Positions 1 to 6,460 of a DNA stretch of 10,454 nt are shown here, piece by piece (within the stretch, counting starts at the first letter, position 1; each line of letters begins with the position of its first letter). Origin of the DNA: Prevotellaceae bacterium. GTDB taxonomy: Bacteria > Bacteroidota > Bacteroidia > Bacteroidales > UBA932. The notes under the pieces were generated by a model. That model did no database searches, was not told where the DNA came from, and was given only the letters and a program-made list of their open reading frames with translations. The stretch is taken from NCBI GenBank assembly GCA_031268055.1, contig JAIRXY010000210.1, positions 1 through 10,454 on the forward strand, read 5' to 3'. Both the position numbers and the translations under genes were made by a program.

Positions 1-160
1 CGACAATCCACGCTATTGTTTTATAACCACAGGATATTGATAATGAATGTTTTATTGCAAAAGGAGGGACAACCGAATGGAATACTCTTTTATGGATACT
101 TTAGAGTATAGAAAAAAACAGGTACATTATCAATGGTTGTGGAAATTAAAAAATAATCTT

Positions 161-1495
161 ATGAAAATAATCAAAATACAGTTAATTGTATTTCTGTGCT
201 TTGCAAATACAGCTCTTTTTGCGCAGGACGTAGAGCGTTTTATCGGGACTTTCCGCATTACCGGAGAGTGCGTGGATTTGAACCATGAAAGCAACATTTT
301 CGACGAAGAACGCGATATCATACTGTCGGCAGGCAATGAATCCGGTTTGCTTTTGAATATATCGTCGTTTTCAAGTAATTATCTACAGGTTTTTATACAT
401 AACGACAGCATATTTATTCCATTGCAATCATTTGAGAATTTCGACGGTACGCAAGCGTCGTTTTCAGGCGAAGGGAAAGTGATAAACGATTCCATTTTTT
501 TGCATTACAGGGCAGGCGGAAGTTTTGGTGCATTCGAATGTAATGGTAAGGGGAAAAAAATGGCGACAGATATTACCCAAGCTGAATTTGCGCCAACAGG
601 CGCCGAATGGTATTATACTTATACTTCCGGCTGTTGCCCGGAAAAGCATTTTAATCATATCGTTTCCGAAAAAGACACGATTGTTGAAGAGAGCAGCTGT
701 CGTGCTCTAAGGCAATACTATGACAACTCAAATGCAGCAGGCGCAACGTATATCATTAAACAGGAGCAGGGCAAAATCTACTATTATTATCAAGGTCAAT
801 TTAATTTATTATTTGATTTTGATGCGAAAGTAAATGATACTATTGAATTTACATTTATATACAAAAAGTATGATGATTTCCCCTTACCTTCTTATAAAGA
901 CACAATACTATCGGCAAGATTTGAAATCGAAAGTATTGCACCAAATGCTCAAAATCTTAAAACGTTTAGGACAAAAGTATTAGATGAAGACGCACATAAG
1001 CTATATGGTAGCTATCTCGACTACATATCGCATTACACATATACCGAAAAAATCGGACTACACGGCGAATTTATGCCGGTATTTGATAACGCAGCACATC
1101 CGGACGAGGAAGTTTTCAGGTGGTTAAGATGCTATTCCGATGCTGGTTTTTCTTTTATATCTAATGAATGGACAACAATATCTTTACCTTGCGATTATTC
1201 TACTGCTACAGGTATTGACATACCCCAAAATGATTCTATTGCTACAGGTATTGACATCCTCCAAGATGAAAATATTAAAATTTATCCCAATCCTTTTAAC
1301 GATAATGTTTTTGTATTTACAAGCAATGGAGGGTATGTAGAAATAATAGATGCTTCGGGTAAAGCTGTTTACTATTCGGAATTATCGAACGGAGTAAACG
1401 AAATTTCAACCGGCCATTTTTTCACGGGAATTTATTTCGTAAAAATCCGAAATAAAGATAACCGTATTAAAACTTTCAAAATTATTAAGTCGTGA
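161..1495 (+). CDS. Secreted protein with T9SS type A C-terminal sorting domain
   Basis: I do not recognise a specific function; this is a secreted or surface protein of the Bacteroidota type IX secretion pathway. The start at 161 gives 444 residues and a clear signal peptide (MKIIKIQLIVFLCFANTALFA, cut before Gln22). The frame stays open upstream to an ATG at 47, but that would bury the signal peptide behind 38 charged residues, so I reject it. Residues about 22-130 look like a small beta-rich domain, and about 145-365 a second region rich in Tyr and Asp, with a CCPEKH stretch. Residues about 370-444 are a typical Por-secretion tail: IKIYPNPF, then VEIIDASGK, then GIYFVKI, ending in IKTFKIIKS. 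Family knowledge says this tail is recognised by the T9SS translocon and usually removed as the protein is anchored or released. The linker before it carries a short tandem duplication. Its stop overlaps the start of the next, broken gene. Confidence 0.85.
   Translation: MKIIKIQLIVFLCFANTALFAQDVERFIGTFRITGECVDLNHESNIFDEERDIILSAGNESGLLLNISSFSSNYLQVFIHNDSIFIPLQSFENFDGTQASFSGEGKVINDSIFLHYRAGGSFGAFECNGKGKKMATDITQAEFAPTGAEWYYTYTSGCCPEKHFNHIVSEKDTIVEESSCRALRQYYDNSNAAGATYIIKQEQGKIYYYYQGQFNLLFDFDAKVNDTIEFTFIYKKYDDFPLPSYKDTILSARFEIESIAPNAQNLKTFRTKVLDEDAHKLYGSYLDYISHYTYTEKIGLHGEFMPVFDNAAHPDEEVFRWLRCYSDAGFSFISNEWTTISLPCDYSTATGIDIPQNDSIATGIDILQDENIKIYPNPFNDNVFVFTSNGGYVEIIDASGKAVYYSELSNGVNEISTGHFFTGIYFVKIRNKDNRIKTFKIIKS
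1201..1272 (+). repeat. Imperfect 36-bp tandem duplication in the linker before the sorting domain
   Basis: Two 36-bp units (1201-1236 and 1237-1272) share GCTACAGGTATTGACAT and most of the flanking bases, with about four mismatches in the first 33 positions. They encode the repeated peptide ATGIDI(P/L)Q. The period is a multiple of three, so the reading frame is kept. It lies in the linker between the body of the protein and the T9SS tail, where length changes are probably tolerated. Confidence 0.8.
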
Positions 1496-1716
1496 AAAAT
1501 TATTTTATGCAATTGTATTCAACTTGTGCTTGGTATCAGGTTTTTCACAAGAACAAAAATATGGATACTTATATGCTATACTAACGATACAACAATTATG
1601 GCTCGTGTAAAAGAGCAGGTTAGAAGTAATAATGAAAACCTGAACAACGCTTTAAAAAACTTTAAAGTCGTTTTTTCAAATATCCTTTTCCTAAAGTAAA
1701 GGATGAATATTTGATA
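1492..1716 (+). pseudogene. Frameshifted remnant of a small secreted protein gene
   Basis: Three short frames follow one another and together read like one protein. Frame a (from about 1494) gives a signal peptide-like stretch, KLFYAIVFNLCLVSGFSQ, followed by EQKYGYLYA. Frame b (about 1577-1699) gives MARVKEQVRSNNENL and ALKNFKVVF. Frame c (1675-1716) gives FKYPFPKVKDEYLI. The second shift falls at a T6 run (1671-1676). The first codon is probably the GTG at 1492, which overlaps the TGA of the upstream gene (GTGA, 1492-1495); one A appears to be missing in the run that follows. The pattern 'FKK..FP..K.EYL' resembles the N-terminal region of some Bacteroidota secreted proteins, but that is a loose recollection. 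The frame runs into the inverted repeat of the IS. Homopolymer sequencing errors are an alternative explanation for the shifts. Confidence 0.5.
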
Positions 1717-1730
1717 CTAACCCGCTATCA
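1714..1730 (+). repeat. Left terminal inverted repeat of the IS
   Basis: ATACTAACCCGCTATCA here matches the reverse complement of 2591-2607 (ATACTAACATGCTATCA) at 15 of 17 positions. The TA at 1715-1716 is the likely left copy of the duplicated target. Confidence 0.75.
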
Positions 1731-1731
1731 A

Positions 1732-1757
1732 GATAATCAAAATATATTTTGATTATC
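1732..1757. repeat. Perfect 26-bp palindrome inside the left end of the IS
   Basis: The arms are GATAATCAAAATA and TATTTTGATTATC, 13 bp each with no spacer and no mismatch. It starts two bases inside the left inverted repeat and overlaps the -33 element of the transposase promoter. That position would suit an operator for autoregulation by the transposase or a host factor, or a structure that blunts read-through transcription into the element; both are inferences. Confidence 0.8.
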
Positions 1758-1778
1758 GAAATAATTGTTGTAATTTTG
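1748..1778 (+). promoter_or_regulatory. Bacteroidota-type promoter for the transposase
   Basis: TTTG at 1748-1751 and TAATTTTG at 1771-1778, separated by 19 bp, match the Bacteroidota consensus TTTG / TAnnTTTG. The predicted transcript start is only a few bases before the ATG at 1790, so the message would be nearly leaderless unless the second ATG (1799) is used. The palindrome 1732-1757 overlaps the -33 box. Confidence 0.65.
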
Positions 1779-1789
1779 CATCATTAAAA

Positions 1790-2577
1790 ATGATTGATAT
1801 GAGACAGCTATTGACCAAACCCTATTTAAGTAACGAGCAGTTAAAGAGTAAATTGCAAGAGCAAACAGACCTTAATTCGTATATTAATTGGCAAATAATT
1901 TACTCCATACAAACCAATCTCGGAGCAAAAGCAGAATTAATATCCTCAATATTAGGCATTTCTATATATAAAATATATAGGGTTATACAAGCATATAACA
2001 AGCGTGGAGCGGATTGGGACAAAGGACCAAAACGGGGAGGCAGACGTGAAGAACGCTGCCTGATGAGCTTGGAGGAAGAACATGATTTTTTAAAATCGAT
2101 TGAACACGAAGCTATTAACGGACAAATAATTACCTATAAACAAGTCCAATTAAAGTTGGAAAAACAGCTTGGCCGCAAGGTTTCGGACGATTATGTTTGG
2201 GACTTGTTCAAGCGTCGGGGTTGGAGCAAAAAGGTGCCGCGTAAAAGCCACCCGAAAGCGAACAAAGCGGCACAAAGCGAGTATAAAAAAAACTCCCTGA
2301 ATTATTGGAATCCAAGTAATTAGAGTTTGATAATCGGGAAGATACGAGGCCAATCTGCCGTAGAACGACAAGCAATACTGTTCCTTTGTTCCAACCCGCA
2401 TACTCACCGGAAGTTAATCCGGCGGAACATATTTGGCAGCGTGTGAGAAAAAACGGAAACTTTAAAAACAAAACATTTAATTCAATGGAAGAAGTGGAAC
2501 GACAACTCGTTATTGCCGTTAAATACGCTTTTATCCGACAAAGAAGCTGTCAAATCCGTAACCGGATTTCAGTGTAG
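1790..2577 (+). pseudogene. IS630-family transposase, frameshifted and internally deleted
   Basis: The first part (1790-2323, 177 codons) carries the two N-terminal DNA-binding units of an IS630 transposase: a helix-turn-helix (AELISSILGISIYKIYRVIQ) and a winged-helix region around KQVQLKLEKQLGRKVSDDYV followed by WDLFKRRGW. At an A8 run (2285-2292) the frame must move by -1 to continue as LPELLESK, then a TAA (2317-2319), then LEFDNREDTRPI. After that the sequence jumps to the C-terminal end: PLFQPAYSPEVNPAEHIW, which contains the third acidic residue of the DDE triad, then FKNKTFNSMEEVERQL and the stop at 2575-2577. The first two catalytic Asp residues and the segment between are missing, so the protein cannot work. 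ATG 1799 is an alternative start. The A_AAA_AAC heptamer (2287-2293) could be an original programmed frameshift site. Confidence 0.8.
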
Positions 2578-2590
2578 ATTAAAGGCATTA

Positions 2591-2607
2591 TGATAGCATG
2601 TTAGTAT
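2591..2607 (-). repeat. Right terminal inverted repeat of the IS
   Basis: The reverse complement, ATACTAACATGCTATCA, matches the left end (1714-1730) at 15 of 17 positions. The TA at 2605-2606 is the likely right copy of the target duplication. Confidence 0.75.
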
Positions 2608-2664
2608 AACAACACACCCTGCATGAAAGATAACCCATGAAAAGTTTTTACCCCTTTTATACCG

Positions 2665-2703
2665 CAAGAAAGGGGTTATCCTGTGCAGATAACCCCTTTC
2701 TTG
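2665..2703 (-). terminator. Strong hairpin at the 3' end of the ribosomal operon
   Basis: CAAGAAAGGGGTTATC (2665-2680) and its exact reverse complement (2688-2703) flank a 7-base loop, giving a perfect 16-bp stem. It lies about 190 bp after the rplQ stop and between convergent transcription units, so it probably ends the operon transcript and perhaps also transcripts from the left. Neither side has a clean run of U after the stem, so classical intrinsic termination is not certain. A further copy of the pairing sequence, ACCCCTTT (2650-2657), could pair with AAAGGGGT (2669-2676) as an alternative stem. The gene-free stretch 2607-2888 otherwise holds only the two tandem repeats listed separately. 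Confidence 0.55.
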
Positions 2704-2764
2704 ACGTTGATACATCAGCAGCTATTTTTCACGAATTTTTTTTCGGAGCAAGCCACCGCTCATC

Positions 2765-2796
2765 TTTCCTCGAATGGACATTTCCTCGGATGGACA
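2765..2796. repeat. 16-bp tandem repeat, two copies, downstream of rplQ
   Basis: TTTCCTCGAATGGACA (2765-2780) is followed at once by TTTCCTCGGATGGACA (2781-2796), with one mismatch. It lies in the untranslated tail between rplQ and the hairpin. No function is evident. Confidence 0.8.
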
Positions 2797-2872
2797 GCAG
2801 CGGCAGCTCAGCCGGCGAGGCTCTCGCTTAAAAAGGTAAGCGCACCATCAGCCACCCCCTGCGGCGCCATAT

Positions 2873-2899
2873 TCCTAATTCGTAACTCCTAATTCGTAA
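2873..2899. repeat. 14-bp-period tandem repeat containing the rplQ stop codon
   Basis: TCCTAATTCGTAA occurs at 2873-2885 and again at 2887-2899. On the coding strand this reads TTACGAATTAGGA twice, and the first copy encodes the last residues of bL17 (ITN) plus the TAG stop (2889-2891). Confidence 0.85.
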
Positions 2900-3383
2900 T
2901 TTCTTCCGTCGCCTCTACCACAGCGGTAGCGGGCGCTTCCTCCTCAACCTTGTCCGTAGCTTTCTTTGCGCTGCGGCGCGTTGACTTCTTAGCCACCGAT
3001 TTTTTGGCTGCTGTGGTGTAGGTTTCGTTGAAGTCCACCAGCTCTATCAGCGCCATTTCGGCAGCGTCGCCGTGCCGGAAGCCTGTTTTCAGAATACGCG
3101 TATACCCGCCGGGGCGTTGCCCTACCTTTTCGGCCACAGCGCTGAAAAGCTCCTTCACGGCGTACTTGTTTTTGAGGTAGGAAAACACTGTGCGGCGCGA
3201 GTGTGTTGTATCGCTTTTGCCCTTGGTGATAAGCGGTTCTACGTAAACCCTCAGCTCCTTTGCCTTAGCCAGCGTAGTTTCTATGTGCTTATGCATAATG
3301 AGCGAGTTGGCAAGGTTGGCCAGCATTGACCTGCGATGCCCTGTTTTTACTCCTAAGTGGTTGATTTTATTTCCGTGTCTCAT
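2889..3383 (-). CDS. rplQ: 50S ribosomal protein bL17 with basic/acidic C-terminal extension
   Basis: bL17 is a large-subunit protein near the exit of the nascent peptide tunnel. The 164-residue product starts with the family hallmark [20 protein letters not shown], followed by LANLANSLI and the conserved KAKELR..VEPLIT region; [20 protein letters not shown] (93-112) closes the conserved core near residue 119. The tail, about 120-164, is first rich in Lys, Ala and Ser ([18 protein letters not shown]) and then acidic ([16 protein letters not shown]). Such tails are common in Bacteroidota bL17 and absent from the roughly 127-residue E. coli protein. It is the last gene of the cluster, 19 bases after rpoA. 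The last codons and the stop lie within a short tandem repeat. Confidence 0.97.
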   Translation of the reverse strand: MRHGNKINHLGVKTGHRRSMLANLANSLIMHKHIETTLAKAKELRVYVEPLITKGKSDTTHSRRTVFSYLKNKYAVKELFSAVAEKVGQRPGGYTRILKTGFRHGDAAEMALIELVDFNETYTTAAKKSVAKKSTRRSAKKATDKVEEEAPATAVVEATEEITN

Positions 3384-3386
3384 GTT

Positions 3387-3406
3387 TTCTCGTTACTTCT
3401 CGTTAC
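3387..3406. repeat. 10-bp tandem repeat between rpoA and rplQ
   Basis: TTCTCGTTAC occurs twice in exact tandem (3387-3396, 3397-3406). On the coding strand it is GTAACGAGAA twice; the first copy includes the rpoA stop TAA (3403-3405), and the second ends three bases before the rplQ ATG. The repeat therefore fills nearly all of the 19-base spacer. Confidence 0.9.
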
Positions 3407-4398
3407 TCCTTGTCAAGTTTATACTTTGTAATATCCATACCGAAGTTTAAGTTCAGCTGCACGAGCTTTTCGTCCAGCTCGGTAAGCGATTTTTTGCCAA
3501 AGTTGCGGAACTTCAGCAGGTCGTTGCGCTGGAATCTCACCAGCTCACCCAGCGTCTCCACCTCGGCGGTTTTGAGGCAGTTGAGCGCCCGCACCGACAG
3601 GTCGAGGTCGGTAAGCTTGGTTTTGAGCAGCTGCCGCATGTGCAGCACTTCTTCGTCAAAGTCGTCGTTGGTGAACTTTTCCTCGTCGGTGTCAATCGTA
3701 ATTTTTTCGTCGGAGAAAAGCGCAAAGTGGTGAATCAAAATTTTGGCGGCCTCCTTGAGGGCTTCCTTAGGATGAATAGAGCCGTCGGTTGTTACCTCCA
3801 GCGTCAGCTTTTCGTAGTCGGTTTTTTGCTCCACGCGGTAGTTTTCTACGGCGTACTTTACGTTCTTTATCGGCGTGTAGATAGAGTCAATAGCAATAAT
3901 GCCAATCTCCGAGCCTTCCTCCTTGTTTTCGTCTGCCGGAACGTAGCCGCGCCCTTTGCTGATGGTAAACTCCATCTGAAGCTTCACGTTAGGCTCCATG
4001 TTGCAGATAACCAAGTCGGAGTTCAGCACCTTAAAAACGGTCATGCTGTTTGAGAGGTGGTCTGCCTTAAGCTGCGTTTGCCCTGCGATGTTTATCCTAA
4101 AGCTTTCGGTTTCGGTGCCTTCGGCTATTTTTTTCAGCCTCACCTGCTTGAGGTTAAGAATAATTTCAACCATATCTTCGAGCACTCCCGGAATGGAGGC
4201 AAATTCATGGTCAACCCCGTGGATTTTCACCGAGGTTATTGCGTAACCCTCTAACGACGACAGCAACACGCGACGTAGCGCATTGCCCACCGTCATACCA
4301 TAACCCGGCTCAAGCGGACGGAACTCGAATTTGCCAAACGTAGCGTTCGATTCGAGCATTATTACCTTATCGGGCTTTTGAAATGCTAATATTGCCAT
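3403..4398 (-). CDS. rpoA: DNA-directed RNA polymerase subunit alpha
   Basis: Alpha dimerises and nucleates assembly of RNA polymerase; its C-terminal domain contacts DNA and activators. At 331 residues it has normal length. The N-terminal domain holds the dimer and beta-binding motif [18 protein letters not shown] (37-54). The insert domain is near 55-180. The linker is acidic ([17 protein letters not shown], 236-252). The C-terminal domain (about 262-318) has [11 protein letters not shown] and [14 protein letters not shown]; Arg270 and Lys303 line up with the DNA-contacting Arg265 and Lys298 of E. coli. It starts 55 bases after rpsD, preceded by an A-rich leader and no well-placed Shine-Dalgarno site. 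Its location between rpsD and rplQ is the standard alpha-operon arrangement. Confidence 0.98.
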   Translation of the reverse strand: MAILAFQKPDKVIMLESNATFGKFEFRPLEPGYGMTVGNALRRVLLSSLEGYAITSVKIHGVDHEFASIPGVLEDMVEIILNLKQVRLKKIAEGTETESFRINIAGQTQLKADHLSNSMTVFKVLNSDLVICNMEPNVKLQMEFTISKGRGYVPADENKEEGSEIGIIAIDSIYTPIKNVKYAVENYRVEQKTDYEKLTLEVTTDGSIHPKEALKEAAKILIHHFALFSDEKITIDTDEEKFTNDDFDEEVLHMRQLLKTKLTDLDLSVRALNCLKTAEVETLGELVRFQRNDLLKFRNFGKKSLTELDEKLVQLNLNFGMDITKYKLDKE

Positions 4399-4453
4399 AA
4401 TACTTTTTTTCTTTAATCCCCCAACTATGCAGGGTTTCGCTTATAAAAATTTG

Positions 4454-5062
4454 CTACTTAGAGTATAGCTCCACGATGAGCTGCTCATTTACAACTTCTG
4501 GAATATCGGCGCGCTCCGGTCTGTTGAGGAACTTTCCGCTCAGCGTGCTGCTATCCCACTCTATCCACGAAAAGCGGCTGGAGCGCGACCCGCCACAGGT
4601 TTCCTGAATGACCTCAAGGCTTTTCGATTTTTCCCTAACGCCCACGGTATCGCCCTCCTTGAGGATAACGGAGGGAATGTTGCAAACCTTGCCGTTGAGC
4701 ACAATATGCCGGTGGCCTACCAGCTGGCGCGCGGCTGCGCGGCTGGGGGCAATGCCAAGGCGAAAAACTACGTTATCTAACCGACTTTCGAGCAGCTGTA
4801 GCAGGTTATCGCCCTTACGCCCTTTCATGCGCGACGCTTTCTCGAATAGGTTGCGGAACTGGCGCTCCAGCAGGCCGTAGGTGTATTTTAACTTTTGCTT
4901 CTCCGTCAGCTGAGTACCGTACTCCGACACTTTTTTACGCTTCTTAGCCAAGCCGTGCTGTCCGGGAGGATAGTTTTTTTTCTCGTATGCCTTATCCGCG
5001 CCGTAAATAGGTGAGCCAAACTTACGTGCAATTTTGGTTGTTGGTCCTGTATATCTTGCCAT
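4454..5062 (-). CDS. rpsD: 30S ribosomal protein uS4
   Basis: uS4 is a primary 16S rRNA-binding protein that starts assembly of the 30S body and affects decoding accuracy. The product has 202 residues, close to the family norm. The start [16 protein letters not shown] and the YPPGQHG box (31-37) are typical. This N-terminus has no cysteines, so it is the zinc-free form. The RNA-binding S4 domain runs from about 92 to 155 ([20 protein letters not shown], then HIVLNGK). The C-terminus [20 protein letters not shown] is the conserved ending. It lies 36 bases after rpsK and 55 bases before rpoA. In several bacteria uS4 represses its own operon; nothing in this sequence proves that here. Confidence 0.98.
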   Translation of the reverse strand: MARYTGPTTKIARKFGSPIYGADKAYEKKNYPPGQHGLAKKRKKVSEYGTQLTEKQKLKYTYGLLERQFRNLFEKASRMKGRKGDNLLQLLESRLDNVVFRLGIAPSRAAARQLVGHRHIVLNGKVCNIPSVILKEGDTVGVREKSKSLEVIQETCGGSRSSRFSWIEWDSSTLSGKFLNRPERADIPEVVNEQLIVELYSK

Positions 5063-5098
5063 TTTAGTTTAAATTACTTGTTGTCAACTATTCACACA

Positions 5099-5488
5099 TT
5101 AAACCCTTCTGCGCCCCTTTGGACGGCAACCGTTGTGGGGAATTGGCGTAACATCTACAATTTCGGTCACCTCAATTCCGGCAGAGTGGATGGTACGCAT
5201 AGCCGATTCGCGCCCGGCTCCCGGACCTTTCACGTAGGCTTTTACCTTGCGCAGCCCCAAGTCGAAGGCCACCTTTGCGCAGTCGGTAGCGGCGGTTTGG
5301 GCGGCGTAGGGCGTATTCTTTTTCGAGCCGCGAAAACCCATCTTGCCTGCCGACGACCAGCTGATGGCTTGACCATCGGCGTTGGTTAACGTGATGATAA
5401 TGTTATTGAACGTGGAGGTGATGTGGGCTTCGCCAGTTGCCTCAACCTTCACAATCCGCTTTTTTGTCGTTCCTGATTTTTTTGCCAT
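5099..5488 (-). CDS. rpsK: 30S ribosomal protein uS11
   Basis: uS11 sits on the platform of the small subunit next to the mRNA exit path. The 129-residue product shows the family core: [20 protein letters not shown], then [20 protein letters not shown], the [18 protein letters not shown] block and the ending [18 protein letters not shown]. The lysine-rich N-terminus ([11 protein letters not shown]) is normal. It is separated from rpsM by 128 bases, the longest spacer in this part of the operon. That spacer ends in an AT-rich 7-bp tandem repeat about seven bases before the start codon, and there is no Shine-Dalgarno sequence. Confidence 0.98.
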   Translation of the reverse strand: MAKKSGTTKKRIVKVEATGEAHITSTFNNIIITLTNADGQAISWSSAGKMGFRGSKKNTPYAAQTAATDCAKVAFDLGLRKVKAYVKGPGAGRESAMRTIHSAGIEVTEIVDVTPIPHNGCRPKGRRRV

Positions 5489-5495
5489 TGCTTAA

Positions 5496-5521
5496 AAATT
5501 TCAAATTTCAAATTTCAAATT
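5496..5521. repeat. 7-bp tandem repeat just upstream of rpsK
   Basis: AAATTTC is repeated 3.7 times without mismatch (5496-5502, 5503-5509, 5510-5516, then AAATT). On the coding strand it forms an AT-rich leader that ends seven bases before the rpsK ATG. Such A/T-rich, unstructured leaders favour initiation in Bacteroidota, so the repeat may act as the translation start region; this is inference. Confidence 0.9.
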
Positions 5522-5616
5522 GCAGCCTCTCTACCTACCCCTAACGCTACTTGCTGTTGCGCTTGCGGGCGCTCTTTGTCGCCTTTCATGGGGGAGAGCT
5601 ACAGGCCGCTTGCTGC

Positions 5617-5997
5617 TTACTTCGTTGCCTTCTTCTTGTTAGCTACGGTTTTCTTCTTACCCTTTCGCGTACGGGCGTTGTTCTTGGTGCTTTGTCCGCG
5701 CACAGGCAGCCCCAAGCGGTGGCGGATGCCGCGGTAGCAGCCAATATCCATAAGCCGCTTGATGCTCATCTGCACAACGGTGCGCAGCTCGCCCTCGAGC
5801 TTGTACCCGCCCTGCTGGATAGCGTTACGGATTGCCGTTTCCTGAGCGTCAGTCCAGTCCTTTACCTTCACATCGTAGTTAACGCCGGCGGTTTCCAAAA
5901 TTTTGCGCGAGGTGCTTCGGCCAATGCCGTAGATGTAAGTAAGACCTATCTCTCCCCGCTTGTTTTTCGGTAAATCAATACCTGAAATACGTGCCAT
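5617..5997 (-). CDS. rpsM: 30S ribosomal protein uS13
   Basis: uS13 is a head protein of the 30S subunit that contacts the P-site tRNA and forms a bridge to the large subunit. The 126-residue product has the N-terminal [20 protein letters not shown], the helix-two-turn-helix around [19 protein letters not shown], and the signature [17 protein letters not shown] near 92-108. The tail [17 protein letters not shown] is strongly basic and reaches towards the tRNA sites. Its length matches Bacteroidota homologues and slightly exceeds the 118 residues of E. coli. It lies 80 bases after rpmJ, with an AT-rich leader lacking a Shine-Dalgarno site. Confidence 0.98.
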   Translation of the reverse strand: MARISGIDLPKNKRGEIGLTYIYGIGRSTSRKILETAGVNYDVKVKDWTDAQETAIRNAIQQGGYKLEGELRTVVQMSIKRLMDIGCYRGIRHRLGLPVRGQSTKNNARTRKGKKKTVANKKKATK

Positions 5998-6077
5998 ATT
6001 ATTTTATATACTGTGTTTGTTTACTGTTGAACTTGCTAACTTATAAGCAGCATAGAACTTTTACATGCTGTGTGCCC

Positions 6078-6194
6078 TTACCCCTGGCGCATTTTGAACT
6101 TTGGGGTTTTCTTGCAAATAACGTACAAACGGCCTTTGCGCTTCACTATTTTGCAATCTTCGCTACGCTTTTTGATGGATGCTCTTACTTTCAT
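6078..6194 (-). CDS. rpmJ: 50S ribosomal protein bL36, variant lacking two zinc ligands
   Basis: This 38-residue gene encodes bL36, the smallest large-subunit protein, which helps fold 23S rRNA near the peptidyl transferase region. It begins [20 protein letters not shown], followed by [18 protein letters not shown], an almost complete match to the family. The zinc-binding form has Cys11, Cys14, Cys27 and His33; here these positions are Ser11, Cys14, Cys27 and Phe33, so only two ligands remain and zinc binding is unlikely. Loss of the ribbon is known in many bL36 lineages, including Bacteroidota. The infA-rpmJ-rpsM position is the standard one. The leader is A/T-rich without a Shine-Dalgarno site. 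The TAA stop is at 6078-6080. Confidence 0.96.
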   Translation of the reverse strand: MKVRASIKKRSEDCKIVKRKGRLYVICKKTPKFKMRQG

Positions 6195-6238
6195 TTTTTC
6201 ACAATTCAAAAAATTCAATGATTCTAAAAATATTAAAC

Positions 6239-6457
6239 TTACTTATATCGGAACGTTATACGCCCTTTCGACAGGTCGTAGGGCGTCATTTCCACGCGCA
6301 CCTTATCACCGGGCAAAATTTTGATGTAGTGCATGCGCATTTTTCCTGAAATATGCGCCGTTATCACGTGTCCGTTGTCCAACTCCACGCGAAACATTGC
6401 GTTAGAAAGCGCCTCTACAATTGCTCCATCTCGTTCTATGGCGGTTTGTTTTGCCAT
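6239..6457 (-). CDS. infA: Translation initiation factor IF-1
   Basis: IF-1 binds the A site of the 30S subunit during initiation and helps IF-2 and IF-3. The 72-residue product has exactly the usual length and is one OB-fold domain: [20 protein letters not shown], then [20 protein letters not shown] and [20 protein letters not shown]. Its ATG lies only three bases after the map stop codon, so the two are probably translationally coupled. It is 44 bases ahead of rpmJ. No anomalies are visible. Confidence 0.98.
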   Translation of the reverse strand: MAKQTAIERDGAIVEALSNAMFRVELDNGHVITAHISGKMRMHYIKILPGDKVRVEMTPYDLSKGRITFRYK

Positions 6458-6460
6458 CTG

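Larger units (their letters stand above)
1715..2606 (+). mobile_element. Degenerate IS630-family insertion sequence
   Basis: A decayed transposase gene of IS630 type is bracketed by imperfect 17-bp terminal inverted repeats. Each end carries a TA dinucleotide (1715-1716 and 2605-2606), matching the TA target duplication known for IS630/Tc1-mariner elements. At about 890 bp it is shorter than the usual 1.0-1.2 kb, and the missing part is the centre of the transposase. The left end also carries a perfect palindrome and a promoter. It lies directly next to the T9SS-linked pseudogene and points towards the ribosomal operon, stopping short of its terminator. Confidence 0.75.

Noticed and set aside
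1..111. Frame open from the window edge to a TAG at 109-111, ending in ILFYGYFRV, possibly the 3' end of an upstream gene
   Set aside because: Only 36 codons, no recognisable domain, and a stop-free run of this length is common by chance. It may be real, but nothing here supports it.
47..160. Earlier in-frame ATG codons (47, 77, 92) for the T9SS-tailed gene, with AAAGGAGGG near 59-67
   Set aside because: They would place 38 mostly polar residues before an otherwise textbook signal peptide starting at 161. The GGAGG is followed closely by the ATG at 77 but Shine-Dalgarno sites carry little weight in this phylum.
2816..2828. Small hairpin GCGAG-gct-CTCGC as a second operon terminator
   Set aside because: The five-base stem is weak and no U-run follows it on the transcribed strand; the perfect 16-bp stem further on is a better candidate.
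2637..2892. Short plus-strand frames in the IS-rplQ intergenic stretch
   Set aside because: They run across the hairpin and the tandem repeats, overlap each other and resemble no protein.
3640..4053. 137-codon open frame on the plus strand inside rpoA
   Set aside because: It is the antisense of a clearly recognised gene; its composition follows from the rpoA codons and no domain is visible.
2873..5521. Short direct repeats as a possible CRISPR array
   Set aside because: Units differ from site to site, are only 7-16 bp and are tandem without spacers; there are no cas genes.
5551..5973. 140-codon plus-strand open frame opposite rpsM
   Set aside because: It is the shadow of rpsM; the minus-strand product is unmistakable uS13.
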